From positions 1 to 64,000 of the forward strand of contig CAKZQS010000004.1 in assembly GCA_937141935.1 (NCBI GenBank): DNA of 64,000 bases. The letters run 5' to 3'. The notes under the pieces are model-generated. The model did not search any database. It was given only the letters and a program-made list of their open reading frames with translations, and was not told the origin of the DNA. The stretch is from an uncultured Ectothiorhodospiraceae bacterium. Its GTDB lineage: Bacteria > Pseudomonadota > Gammaproteobacteria > Nevskiales > Oceanococcaceae. The position numbers and the translations under genes are program-made. Positions 1 through 6,357 of the stretch are shown piece by piece; position 1 is the stretch's first letter; every line of letters begins with the position of its first letter.

Positions 1-132
1 CGAGATCAGGAGCTACGTGGCCTTTTACAACACCACGCGCCTACACTCGGCGCTGGGGTATCGGCCACCCATCGAGTTTGAACAGCAATGCGCCTGAGCA
101 CCGCGTGTCTACTTTTTCGAGGGAACTCCCCA
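1..132 (+). mobile_element. IS3-family element, right end (window-truncated)
   Basis: The window opens inside an insertion sequence. It holds the last 31 codons of an OrfB-type transposase, then a terminal segment at 105-132 that reads as an imperfect inverted repeat of the segment at 2609-2636 (18 of 28 positions agree by eye). The element therefore ends near 132. The second partial copy (2609 to about 2905) has the same direction, so the restriction-modification locus lies between two same-direction IS ends. Family assignment rests on the transposase tail; the exact IS name is not known. Confidence 0.7.
2..97 (+). CDS. IS3-family transposase OrfB, C-terminal fragment
   Basis: The frame beginning at base 2 ends with TGA at 95-97. 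The visible tail contains YNTTRLHSALGYRPPIEFE, the conserved C-terminal signature of the rve (DDE integrase) domain of IS3-family OrfB proteins. In the family this segment follows the last catalytic glutamate, which lies outside the window. Nothing can be said about whether the upstream part is intact. The gene would catalyse cut-out and joining of the IS circle with OrfA by ribosomal frameshifting, as known for the family. Confidence 0.8.
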   Translation, partial: EIRSYVAFYNTTRLHSALGYRPPIEFEQQCA

Positions 133-206
133 CCTGACCCGCCACCTGCTTTCGCTGCCGCCAAAGCAGGCGTCGCCTCAAACGCACCTGAGCTAAGGCG
201 TTAGGC
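133..206 (+). other. Possible right half of an integron attC site
   Basis: Between the IS end and the methyltransferase stop lies a noncoding stretch that finishes with CCTGAGCTAAGGCGTTAGGC. The last seven bases, GTTAGGC (200-206), match the integron core-site consensus GTTRRRY. The complementary left half, expected to start with GCCTAAC, is absent here because the IS end sits in its place, but such a left half is present after the endonuclease gene at 2584. This is a pattern match by eye, not a folded-structure test. Confidence 0.4.
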
Positions 207-213
207 GCCTAAC
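200..213. repeat. 14-bp palindrome GTTAGGCGCCTAAC
   Basis: Two back-to-back integron-like core sequences form a perfect palindrome. The stop codon of the methyltransferase (complement of 201-203) lies within it. The ten bases GGCGCCTAAC at 204-213 recur as a direct copy at 2581-2590, so the restriction-modification locus is bracketed by a 10-bp direct repeat. Confidence 0.6.
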
Positions 214-1424
214 TGAGCACCTCGTGCTGACGGCCCCTTTCCTGTGCCGGGATGATCGCCGTGATCACCAACTAGGTGGAGAAATTTCTCGGGGACATTC
301 GATGGTATTTCTGGGGCAGGTTGAGGACGCCGTACTTTGGGCAGTAATCGTAGAGGGCAGTCGACCTTATGTCCGAAGAACTGCTTTCTAATTTCACGAC
401 CCAAGACTTCGCCAATCAAACTGGGAACCGCATTTCCGAGTTGCCTCTGCACCTCGGTGATTCCTCCTGTCACTTCGTAGTCGTCTGGCAATGTTTGAAG
501 CCGGCAAAGCTCTCTGTTTGATAAGCGTCTGTCGTTCCAATGAAAGGGACCAATTGCACTTCCAGGCTGAGCCTGAATTGTCCAGGATGGTCGTGATTTT
601 GAAAGTTTGAGCAAAAAGCTCCAATACCTTGTTCGCCAGCCGAACAGCGGTAGTCCATCACCTCTCTTTGTGTGGTGCAAATAGTTGCTGCCTTCAGGGA
701 TGCTAGGGAGTAGGTCTGCCCATTTCCCGGTGACCTGTAATCCCGAGTGTTGCAAGTCGTTAAGATCGCCAATCGCATCCCACGCCGTAGTCCATGGTAG
801 CGGCGGAAATAAGTCTTCACAAAGTTCCTGTGGGTCACCGTGAGTCGGGGGGGGGAAGGTAAACTTCTGCCCCTCTCGTGAGCCAACGATGAATACGCGT
901 TCTCGAACCTGGGGAACTCCATAATTCGCAGCATTCAGCACGCCTAAACTAAAGCTGTAGTTGGTTCCTTCGTTCCGATTAATTTGTTCAATCACCGCTC
1001 TCAGCAAGTTAACCGCCTCATCCTTTCCCTTGTATGTGATGCCAAAAACATTCTCCATCAAGAATGCCTGGGGCTTTAGGTCTCGAAGAACACGCAAATA
1101 GGCAGTGAGAGTGTCTGCTCTAGGATCGTCTAGCCTCTTTGTATCTCCTTTTGACCAATAGGCTGCTTTGGAAAAGGGTTGGCAAGGAGGTCCTCCTATT
1201 AGGAGCGCGGGCCCTGCTCGCTCGAATTGTCCAATTTCCGCAATCTCTGAGCTTGGCACGTCATGAATATCACGCTGGATCGGATTCCAGTCTGGGCGGT
1301 TTAGTCGTAGCGTTTCGCAAGCCCACCGGTTGGACTCGATCGCAACCGAGGTCTCGAAGCCTGCGGCTTCTAGGCCTAAGTCGAGCCCCCCTGCACCAGT
1401 GAATAAGCTAACTGTCTTGAGCAT
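201..1424 (-). CDS. DNA (cytosine-5) methyltransferase of a Type II R-M system
   Basis: The protein (407 aa from the ATG at 1424) transfers methyl from SAM to C5 of cytosine in a specific DNA site, protecting it from the neighbouring endonuclease. All main C5-methylase motifs are visible: FTGAGG (residues 8-13, SAM site), GGPPCQPF with catalytic Cys81, ENV at 124-126, VPQVRERVF, and the C-terminal QLGNAVP. The target-recognition part between motifs VIII and IX is short. An in-frame TTG at 1472 would add 16 residues, but the family normally begins a few residues before the FTGAGG loop. It is divergent from the regulator at 1526 and AT-richer than the surrounding chromosome. The last residues run into the core-site palindrome, so the C-terminus may have been fixed when the cassette formed. 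Confidence 0.93.
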   Translation of the reverse strand: MLKTVSLFTGAGGLDLGLEAAGFETSVAIESNRWACETLRLNRPDWNPIQRDIHDVPSSEIAEIGQFERAGPALLIGGPPCQPFSKAAYWSKGDTKRLDDPRADTLTAYLRVLRDLKPQAFLMENVFGITYKGKDEAVNLLRAVIEQINRNEGTNYSFSLGVLNAANYGVPQVRERVFIVGSREGQKFTFPPPTHGDPQELCEDLFPPLPWTTAWDAIGDLNDLQHSGLQVTGKWADLLPSIPEGSNYLHHTKRGDGLPLFGWRTRYWSFLLKLSKSRPSWTIQAQPGSAIGPFHWNDRRLSNRELCRLQTLPDDYEVTGGITEVQRQLGNAVPSLIGEVLGREIRKQFFGHKVDCPLRLLPKVRRPQPAPEIPSNVPEKFLHLVGDHGDHPGTGKGPSARGAQLGA

Positions 1425-1471
1425 GTGCGCGATTTCTACTACCTTTGGAGGCTTGGTTTGCAAATGGCCCA

Positions 1472-1525
1472 AAGATGGCCATCTTGTTCAAGCGTAACAC
1501 TAACAGAATTGTATTGTGAGTACAA
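1472..1525. promoter_or_regulatory. Divergent control region with palindromes (putative operator)
   Basis: The short gap between the methyltransferase and the regulator contains a perfect 14-bp palindrome, AAGATGGCCATCTT (1472-1485), then CTTGTTCAAG (1483-1492), and TTGTA-N7-TACAA (1509-1525) ending right at the GTG start of the regulator. Small XRE regulators in R-M loci are known to bind such dyads to delay endonuclease expression. That this regulator binds here is inference from position. Confidence 0.45.
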
Positions 1526-1759
1526 GTGATTGAGGTCAAATTGAGGTACGTCATGCAGCTTTACAGCCAACGAAGTGGCAAGAACCTCACATATCAACAG
1601 CTAGCAGAAATGACGGGGATTTCAAAAGCAACCTTAGAGGCGATCGGATCAAGGCCTGACTACAACCCGACCCTTTCAACAATCGACACGTTGTGCACTC
1701 ATCTGAAGTGCTCAGTTGAAGATTTGCTCGTTCACCGAGGAAGCCAATCCCAATGTTGA
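1526..1759 (+). CDS. Small XRE-family HTH regulator (controller-like protein)
   Basis: This 77-aa protein is almost entirely one Cro/C1-type helix-turn-helix domain: LTYQQLAEMTGISKATLEAI at residues 21-40 is the HTH core, followed by NPTLSTIDTLCTHLKCSVEDLL. The size and fold match the compact HTH_26/XRE regulators. It starts with GTG at 1526; an ATG nine codons later would remove the first conserved strand. Its stop overlaps the ATG of the endonuclease by seven bases, so the two are translated as one unit. The arrangement (divergent methylase, small HTH gene overlapping the endonuclease) suggests a C-protein role, but the overall sequence has not been compared with known C proteins. Confidence 0.85.
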   Translation: MIEVKLRYVMQLYSQRSGKNLTYQQLAEMTGISKATLEAIGSRPDYNPTLSTIDTLCTHLKCSVEDLLVHRGSQSQC

Positions 1760-2544
1760 GCTTGCTGGAGGCCACAGGTTTGGAGCCCGACGAAGTCGCC
1801 GACGTTTTACAACAAAACCCACGTGCATACATGGCTGTTCGGGGGGCAGTTGCGGAGCGCCATCTTCATAAGATTTTGCAGAGGTACCGTGAAAACGGAA
1901 AAATTGAAATCCTGCGGACAGCCTCCGGAGATATGGATAAAGACTTCTACGTTTCAGTTGGTGGTAGGGATGTAGTCATAGAGTGCAAAAACGTAGAGGT
2001 CATAAAGCTCACAACAAAAATAGAAAAGATTTCTTATATCGATTACCTGATCAAAAGTGGTTTATATGGCCGCGAAGATCTAGCTGAAGCCATGGGCAGG
2101 GCTGAGTGTAGTTCGAATGTTATTCTAGATTGCTCGGCGAAAGAGGTCGGGGACGTTTTCAAGCGACTTCCTCAGTCTTTTCGCGAGTCGGGACTGCCAA
2201 AGTATAGATTTAGCGCTACAAACGTAGCCCAGGCATCTCTAGGGCGACTTTCAGACGAAGACTTTCTAAATCAGTTTTCGGGTAGTCCGCTGACCATTGA
2301 CTTCCAACGCACGCGCAACTCGACTGATGGTGACGGTGATACCAAGAGAAAGCGTTACTACAAGGCGGGGGAAATAGATATCGTCGCTGCATGCTTGTTC
2401 TCACGGACACTCGAGTGGCGGTTTCTATATGCGACGGTAGACAACTTCGAGCGGCATAAGATTTACGAAGATAGGTACGCAAACGGCGTGAAACTCATCC
2501 CCGGCCGTTGGACGTCAGACCTGTGGCAATTGATTCGCAAATGA
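1753..2544 (+). CDS. Putative Type II restriction endonuclease (PD-(D/E)XK)
   Basis: The 263-aa protein is proposed to cut unmethylated copies of the site modified by the neighbouring methyltransferase. The signature is the stretch GDMDKDFYVSVGGRDVVIEC followed by K (residues 59-79): an acidic residue (Asp62 or Asp64), then Glu77-Cys-Lys79, which fits the PD-(D/E)XK nuclease active site. A helix with Glu35 precedes it, as often seen in this fold. The rest has no feature I recognise, which is normal for restriction enzymes because they diverge quickly. The evidence for restriction is the nuclease motif plus the context of a complete C5 methylase and a controller-like gene. Base composition is low in GC, pointing to transfer. 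Recognition site unknown. Confidence 0.75.
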   Translation: MLSLLEATGLEPDEVADVLQQNPRAYMAVRGAVAERHLHKILQRYRENGKIEILRTASGDMDKDFYVSVGGRDVVIECKNVEVIKLTTKIEKISYIDYLIKSGLYGREDLAEAMGRAECSSNVILDCSAKEVGDVFKRLPQSFRESGLPKYRFSATNVAQASLGRLSDEDFLNQFSGSPLTIDFQRTRNSTDGDGDTKRKRYYKAGEIDIVAACLFSRTLEWRFLYATVDNFERHKIYEDRYANGVKLIPGRWTSDLWQLIRK

Positions 2545-2580
2545 CGTATCGATGTGCAGCTTTTTGTGCTTAATGGTGCC

Positions 2581-2608
2581 GGCGCCTAACAACACGCTGC
2601 AAGGGACG
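2581..2608 (+). other. attC-like left arm (integron recombination site, interrupted)
   Basis: About 40 bases after the endonuclease stop lies GCCTAACAACACGCTGCAAG followed by GGACG. GCCTAAC fits the inverse core site RYYYAAC, and the following TAACAA...CGC..CAAG..GGGAC pattern resembles the left arm of Vibrio-type attC repeats. The right arm is replaced by the IS end that begins near 2609. Position relative to the upstream gene is as in cassettes. No secondary-structure calculation was possible. Confidence 0.45.
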
Positions 2609-2905
2609 TTCGGACTTCCCCCGGTTTGGTGGACACATGTGTCTAACCAGCCCAGGGAGAGAATATGCTTAGAACACACCGCAGCAAGAGAACGCGTCTC
2701 TACTCAGACGAGTTTAAGTCCCCAGCGGTCGAGCTGAGCCTGGCAGAGGACGTCCAGGTGCAGACGGTCGCGGAGGCGCTCGACATTCATCCGTTCATGC
2801 TGTCCCGCTGGCGTCGGGACTATCGCGAGGGGCGCCTTCGGGTGGAGAAGCGCAGCGAATCGAGCCGCAAGGCGACGAGTGACAACCGGCGTGTGCAGGA
2901 GCTGG
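2609..2905 (+). mobile_element. IS3-family element, left end remnant
   Basis: The segment starts with a terminal repeat (2609-2636, containing GGTTTGGTGGACAC) that pairs with 105-132, followed by a ribosome-binding stretch and the first 80 or so codons of orfA. The element stops abruptly near 2905 where hicB begins, so the remainder of orfA, all of orfB and the right end were deleted. It has the same direction as the partial copy at the start of the window. Confidence 0.7.
2665..2904 (+). pseudogene. IS3-family transposase OrfA, truncated
   Basis: The N-terminal 80 residues show the HTH_Tnp_1 domain: RTRLYSDEFKSPAVELSL, then the second helix pair VQTVAEALDIHPFMLSRWRRDYREG. In intact family members this is followed by a leucine-zipper segment beginning RVQELE; here the reading is RVQELDHDEATGL and then stops at 2937, because the frame has entered the hicB region. 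The gene is therefore broken at about codon 79. In the family, OrfA binds the inverted repeats and is frameshifted with OrfB to make the transposase. Confidence 0.8.
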
Positions 2906-2908
2906 ATC

Positions 2909-3265
2909 ATGACGAAGCGACTGGACTATCCCTTTGAACTTCGCCCCTTGTCAGAGGATGAGGGTGATGGCTGGCTTGTGACGTTCCCTGATCTGCCTGG
3001 CTGCATGTCCGATGGCGAAACGCCGGAGGACGCGCTGACAAATGGCCGAGATGCCCTGGGTGCATGGCTGGAAGCAGCACGAGAGATGGGCCGGCCTATC
3101 CCCCAGCCGGGCGAACTCCCCAGCGGCAAGTTTGTGGCGAGGGTGCCTCGAAGCCTGCACGCAAGGCTCACTGCGCGCGCGAAGCAGGAGGGTGTGAGCA
3201 TGAATGCCCTCGTGTCAGCAATGCTGGCGGAAAGCCTTGGGCGCCGGGATGGCATGGGCCGGTGA
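2909..3265 (+). CDS. hicB: HicB-family antitoxin (orphan)
   Basis: The 118-aa protein has the HicB_lk_antitox layout: an RNase-H-like N-terminal half (YPFELRPLSEDEGDGWLVTF, then DLPGCMSDGETPEDALTNGRDAL) and a C-terminal ribbon-helix-helix/Arc-like half (VPRSLHARLTARAKQEGVSM, then NALVSAML). In the family it neutralises the HicA mRNA interferase and represses the operon. No HicA is present on either side: upstream is the broken IS orfA and downstream is a noncoding gap, so the toxin was probably lost. A GTG at 2879 would give ten extra residues encoded by IS DNA; ATG 2909 starts at the conserved domain. Without a toxin it may be a solitary regulator or a relic. Confidence 0.85.
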   Translation: MTKRLDYPFELRPLSEDEGDGWLVTFPDLPGCMSDGETPEDALTNGRDALGAWLEAAREMGRPIPQPGELPSGKFVARVPRSLHARLTARAKQEGVSMNALVSAMLAESLGRRDGMGR

Positions 3266-3271
3266 CATCCA

Positions 3272-3307
3272 GATAATCGCTGCAAGGGGCGTCTGACCCG
3301 TCGCCCC
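3272..3307 (+). other. Degenerate attC-like hairpin after hicB
   Basis: GATAATCGCTGCAAGGGGCG followed by a ten-base loop and CGCCCC forms a stem (3286-3291 with 3302-3307). The words TAA..CGCTGCAAGGG.CGT also occur in the attC-like arm at 2587. No clear GTTRRRY core follows, so if it is a recombination site it is decayed. Confidence 0.25.
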
Positions 3308-3389
3308 ATTGGGCTGCCGCGGAAGCGGCCGGCGCATCAAGCGCCGCTGAGTTCAAGCGCGGGGCAACCCTGGGAACGGGACCACGAGT

Positions 3390-3941
3390 GTGAGCACCTT
3401 AGATCTGCAACCGACCCTCACCGGCGAAAGGGTCAGGATCCGGCCTCTGAGGAGCGACGATTTCGATGCGCTGTATGCGGTGGCATCGGACCCTGAAATC
3501 TGGGCGCAACACCCCGACAGTCGCCGCCACGAGCGCAGTCACTTCGAGCAGGCCTACTTCAATGGGGCGATGGCATCGGGCGGCGCGCTTGTGGTGTTGG
3601 ACAGGCAAAGCAACCGGGTGATTGGCGCTACGCGCTACTACGACCTGAACACCGTGGAGCGCGAGATCGCCATCGGCTATACCTTCATCGAAACGCGGCA
3701 GTGGGGAACCGGCGTCAACGCGGAGATGAAGCGCCTGATGCTGGATCACGCATTCACCTGGGCGAAGGTGATCTGGTTTCATGTTGGCAGCAAGAACGTC
3801 CGCTCCTGCCGGGCGCTTGAGAAGATTGGGGCAAGGCTCAGCCACACAGCGCCTCGTACGGTGAATGGCGTTGCCCATGCGCACGCGTACTACAAGATTG
3901 CCGCGTCCGAGTATCTCTCGGTGGCCGACACTGGGAATTAA
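3390..3941 (+). CDS. GNAT N-acetyltransferase, RimJ/RimL type
   Basis: This 183-aa protein transfers an acetyl group from acetyl-CoA to an unknown amine. It starts with the RimJ/RimL-type opening LTGERVRIRPLRSDDFDALY and contains the acceptor-strand segment VIGATRYYDLN, the long helix after IGYTFIETRQWGTGVNAEMK, and the C-terminal VGSKNVRSCRALEKIGARL, where the Asn-x-x-Ser/Cys-x-x-x-x-x-Lys-x-Gly pattern of the family closes the CoA site. The start is GTG at 3390. It lies in the accessory zone next to hicB and cassette-like sites, and acetyltransferases are frequent cassette cargo, but no intact attC was found after it. Substrate cannot be told from sequence. Confidence 0.85.
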   Translation: MSTLDLQPTLTGERVRIRPLRSDDFDALYAVASDPEIWAQHPDSRRHERSHFEQAYFNGAMASGGALVVLDRQSNRVIGATRYYDLNTVEREIAIGYTFIETRQWGTGVNAEMKRLMLDHAFTWAKVIWFHVGSKNVRSCRALEKIGARLSHTAPRTVNGVAHAHAYYKIAASEYLSVADTGN

Positions 3942-4067
3942 GACATCCCGCCAGGGTCCGGCCGGAGCGAAGCCATTGGCTTACAGCCTCATCCATGCAG
4001 ACAATGGCTGAACCGAATCCGACGCCGGATGCCCCAAGCCACGCTGTGGCGCACAAAGCCCAACCTC

Positions 4068-4409
4068 ATGAACAGCGGCAACAAAAAGCTCCTCTTCATC
4101 CTCCTGCCCCTCGCCCTGGCGTACCCGCTGTACGCGGTGGTTGATGTCGTGGTCTCCGGCAGCATCGGCGAGCATTGCGCCCGGCCCACCGCGGGCCGGG
4201 GCGGCGCCGGTCTGTTCTGCACCTGGGGCCTGGATTTCGGGCGGCTGCTCTTCGGCCCGGCGCAGGCGCATTTGGGCTACGCGCTTTTGTTGGGTGCTAC
4301 GGCGCTGGGCTTTGCCGGCTTCGCGCTGTGGATTGTTTCCGGCAGTTCAGGTTCCGGCGAGAAGGGGGCTGGTGGCTCGCGCCAGACTCCAACCCCGCCG
4401 CGCGAGTAA
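4068..4409 (+). CDS. Small two-helix membrane protein, unknown function
   Basis: A 113-aa protein with two hydrophobic spans, [20 protein letters not shown] near the N-terminus and [20 protein letters not shown] in the second half, separated by a loop with two cysteines (HCARPT and LFCTWG). The tail is short, Ser/Gly-rich and charged. An upstream in-frame ATG at 4029 would add a polar leader; 4068 places the Met directly before the basic residues that open the first span. I do not recognise a family. It sits 14 bases before the acetyltransferase gene at 4424 and could be co-transcribed with it. Confidence 0.6.
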   Translation: MNSGNKKLLFILLPLALAYPLYAVVDVVVSGSIGEHCARPTAGRGGAGLFCTWGLDFGRLLFGPAQAHLGYALLLGATALGFAGFALWIVSGSSGSGEKGAGGSRQTPTPPRE

Positions 4410-4423
4410 CGCCCCCCTTACCC

Positions 4424-4897
4424 ATGCCCGCACGCACCATCCAGCAGCTGGCCCGCGACGACACGGCCCTGATGCACGCGCTGCTCGATGTCTTTGGCGA
4501 GGCCTTTGACGAGCGCGATGTGTACGGCGACCACCGGCCGTCGGCGGCCTACTGGCATTCGCTGCTGGCGGGCGAGTCCTTCATTGCCCTCGTGGCGCTG
4601 AAGGCGGGCGCGGTGGTGGGCGGGCTGGCCGCCTATGAGCTGCGCAAGTTCGAGCAGGCGCGCAGCGAAATTTACATCTACGACCTGGCCGTGGCGCGGC
4701 GCCACCGGCGCCAGGGCATTGCCACGGCCCTGATTGAGGCCTTGAAGGGCGTGGCCCGCGCGCGGGGCGCCTATGTGATCTTTGTGCAGGCCGATCAGGG
4801 CGACGACCCAGCCATCCAGCTCTACACGAAGTTCGGCACCCGCGAGGGTGTGCTGCATTTCGACATCGACCCGGCCGGCGGCGGCGGGCGCGCCTAG
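4424..4897 (+). CDS. AAC(3)-I-family aminoglycoside N3-acetyltransferase
   Basis: The 157-aa protein is very close in pattern to AAC(3)-I enzymes, GNAT proteins that acetylate the 3-amino group of gentamicin-type aminoglycosides with acetyl-CoA and so inactivate them. Diagnostic stretches are [40 protein letters not shown] followed by [14 protein letters not shown] (CoA loop R-R-x-G-I-A-T), [20 protein letters not shown] and the ending HFDIDP, all of which match AAC(3)-Ia nearly word for word. Length is also typical. Composition matches the GC-rich host rather than the AT-rich cassette zone, so the gene seems long resident. An upstream in-frame start at 4175 would overlap the previous gene entirely and is unlikely. 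Confidence 0.88.
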   Translation: MPARTIQQLARDDTALMHALLDVFGEAFDERDVYGDHRPSAAYWHSLLAGESFIALVALKAGAVVGGLAAYELRKFEQARSEIYIYDLAVARRHRRQGIATALIEALKGVARARGAYVIFVQADQGDDPAIQLYTKFGTREGVLHFDIDPAGGGGRA

Positions 4898-5028
4898 CGA
4901 GCCGCCGGGCGGCGCGAGCGGATTCGCCCATCGCCTGTCCGCTTCGCACCCACAATACTGTGGCAAACGTCCGATAGACGGCGCCGTGCCGCCATGGGAT
5001 GTTCGCGGGGCGATGCGGAGGAAGACCG

Positions 5029-5388
5029 ATGTACCAATGCCCCCAGTGCCACCATAGCTTTCGCTTGCGCCAGGCTACCTGCGAGGACCGCTTGGACCCG
5101 CATCGGTGTTTTGGCTGCCCCCACTGCGGGGTGTACCTCGTTCGCCAGGTGCGGGCGCCACAATCGGCCGCGATTTTGGGTGGCTTGGCGGGTGGGGCCG
5201 GTGGCGGCATCGGCGCCGCATCCAGCACGCTGGTGATGCGCGGCCTGGCCAGCGGCGATACCACGCAGGCCTTGTTGGGCGGCGTGATTGGGGTCTCCAC
5301 GGTGGTGTTGTTCGCGGTGCTTTTGCTCGCCTACACCAAGGCCATCGTGCTGGCGCCGGTCGGCCCGCCCGCGGCGGCGGGGGCCTAA
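5029..5388 (+). CDS. Zinc-ribbon membrane protein, unknown function
   Basis: A 119-aa protein with an N-terminal cysteine-rich segment, CPQCHHSF at residues 4-11 and CFGCPHCG at 27-34 (plus Cys18), typical of a zinc ribbon, followed by two hydrophobic spans: a glycine-rich one (AAILGGLAGGAGGGIGAASS) and VIGVSTVVLFAVLLLAY. A GGAGG ribosome-binding site lies 8-12 bases before ATG 5029, which decides against the ATG at 4999. I do not recognise the family. The layout suggests a cytoplasmic metal-binding or protein-interaction head anchored in the inner membrane. Confidence 0.7.
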   Translation: MYQCPQCHHSFRLRQATCEDRLDPHRCFGCPHCGVYLVRQVRAPQSAAILGGLAGGAGGGIGAASSTLVMRGLASGDTTQALLGGVIGVSTVVLFAVLLLAYTKAIVLAPVGPPAAAGA

Positions 5389-5567
5389 GCGCCGCGCCCC
5401 GGAGTTCTTGCGTCCAGGCGTGCTTGCGGGTCGATGCGCCAGCGCAGGGGAGGCTGAGCGCGGAGCGCACTTTGACTTGCGAAGTGGATCCTCGGTCTTC
5501 CACAGCCTTTGCTTACGGCCACCGCAAAGCTCGCTAAGCTGGGGCCCAAGGCCACCACGCCAAGCCC

Positions 5568-6062
5568 ATGCAACCCCTCACCATCCGCCACCTCGAGCCT
5601 GCCGATCTCCCCCAGGTGCACGCGCTGTATGCCGAGCCGCATGCCTTTGCGGATACGCTGCAGCCGCCCTACCAGCCGCTTGCGGCCTGGGAGGCCAAGC
5701 TGGATAGCACCCGTCCGGGCGTGGTGCACCTGGTGGCCCTGCGCGGCGGCAAACTCGTGGGCCAGCTGGGGCTGGAGGCCCTGCAGTCGCCACGGCGGCG
5801 GCATGTGGCCACGCTGGGCATGGGGGTGAAGGCCGCGGCGCAGCGCACGGGCGTGGGCTCGGCGCTGGTGGTGGCCGCCCTCGAGACCTGCGAGCAGTGG
5901 ATGAACATCTCGCGCATCGAGCTCTACGTGTACACGCAAAACAAGGCGGCGGTGGGCCTGTACCAAAAGCACGGCTTTGTGGTGGAGGGCACCTGCCGCA
6001 ACTACGCCTTTCGCGATGGCGTGTATGTCGACGCCCATGTCATGGCGCGGGTTGTGGCCTGA
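5568..6062 (+). CDS. aaaT: L-amino acid N-acetyltransferase AaaT (YhhY)-like
   Basis: The 164-aa GNAT protein follows E. coli AaaT/YhhY closely: IRHLEPADLPQVHALYAEPH, then ADTLQPPYQP, VGQLGLEALQSPRRRHVATL with the GMGV strand, QRTGVGSALV as the CoA loop, RIELYVYTQNKAAVGLYQKH, and the ending YAFRDGVYVDAHVMARV. In E. coli the enzyme acetylates a few L-amino acids and analogues such as phenylalanine and methionine sulfone. Substrate here is inferred from similarity only. A TAAGCT hexamer 27 bases before the start may be its -10 element. Confidence 0.85.
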   Translation: MQPLTIRHLEPADLPQVHALYAEPHAFADTLQPPYQPLAAWEAKLDSTRPGVVHLVALRGGKLVGQLGLEALQSPRRRHVATLGMGVKAAAQRTGVGSALVVAALETCEQWMNISRIELYVYTQNKAAVGLYQKHGFVVEGTCRNYAFRDGVYVDAHVMARVVA

Positions 6063-6357
6063 GTGCCGCGGCGTCGTGCTGCGCAGCGTGGCGTGCCGTG
6101 CCGCTGAACGGGCGCTGAACAGCGCCGGGTAGAAGGGCAGCGGATCCAGCAGCTCGCTGCCGGTGGCCGGCGACCCCCGCATTGAAGCTGATTTCTCGCG
6201 CGACAATCGCTGTGGTTGATGTGGTGCTGCACGAACAAGGCTCGGGCCAAGTGCGGTTCAAGCCTGCGCCGCGCGGGCTATACAAACCCGCCCGGCGCGG
6301 TCATTCTCAGGCCACGGACACTGGCGGCCTGAGCGCCAATAACAAGCGGAGGCGGAG

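Noticed and set aside
4175-4423. N-terminal extension of the AAC(3)-I-like protein
   Set aside because: It overlaps the preceding membrane-protein gene and bears no similarity to the family; the ATG at 4424 gives the normal length.
4898-5028. Search for an attC site after the AAC(3)-I-like gene
   Set aside because: No GCCTAAC/GTTRRRY pair or attC-like arm is present; the gene is not shown to be a cassette.
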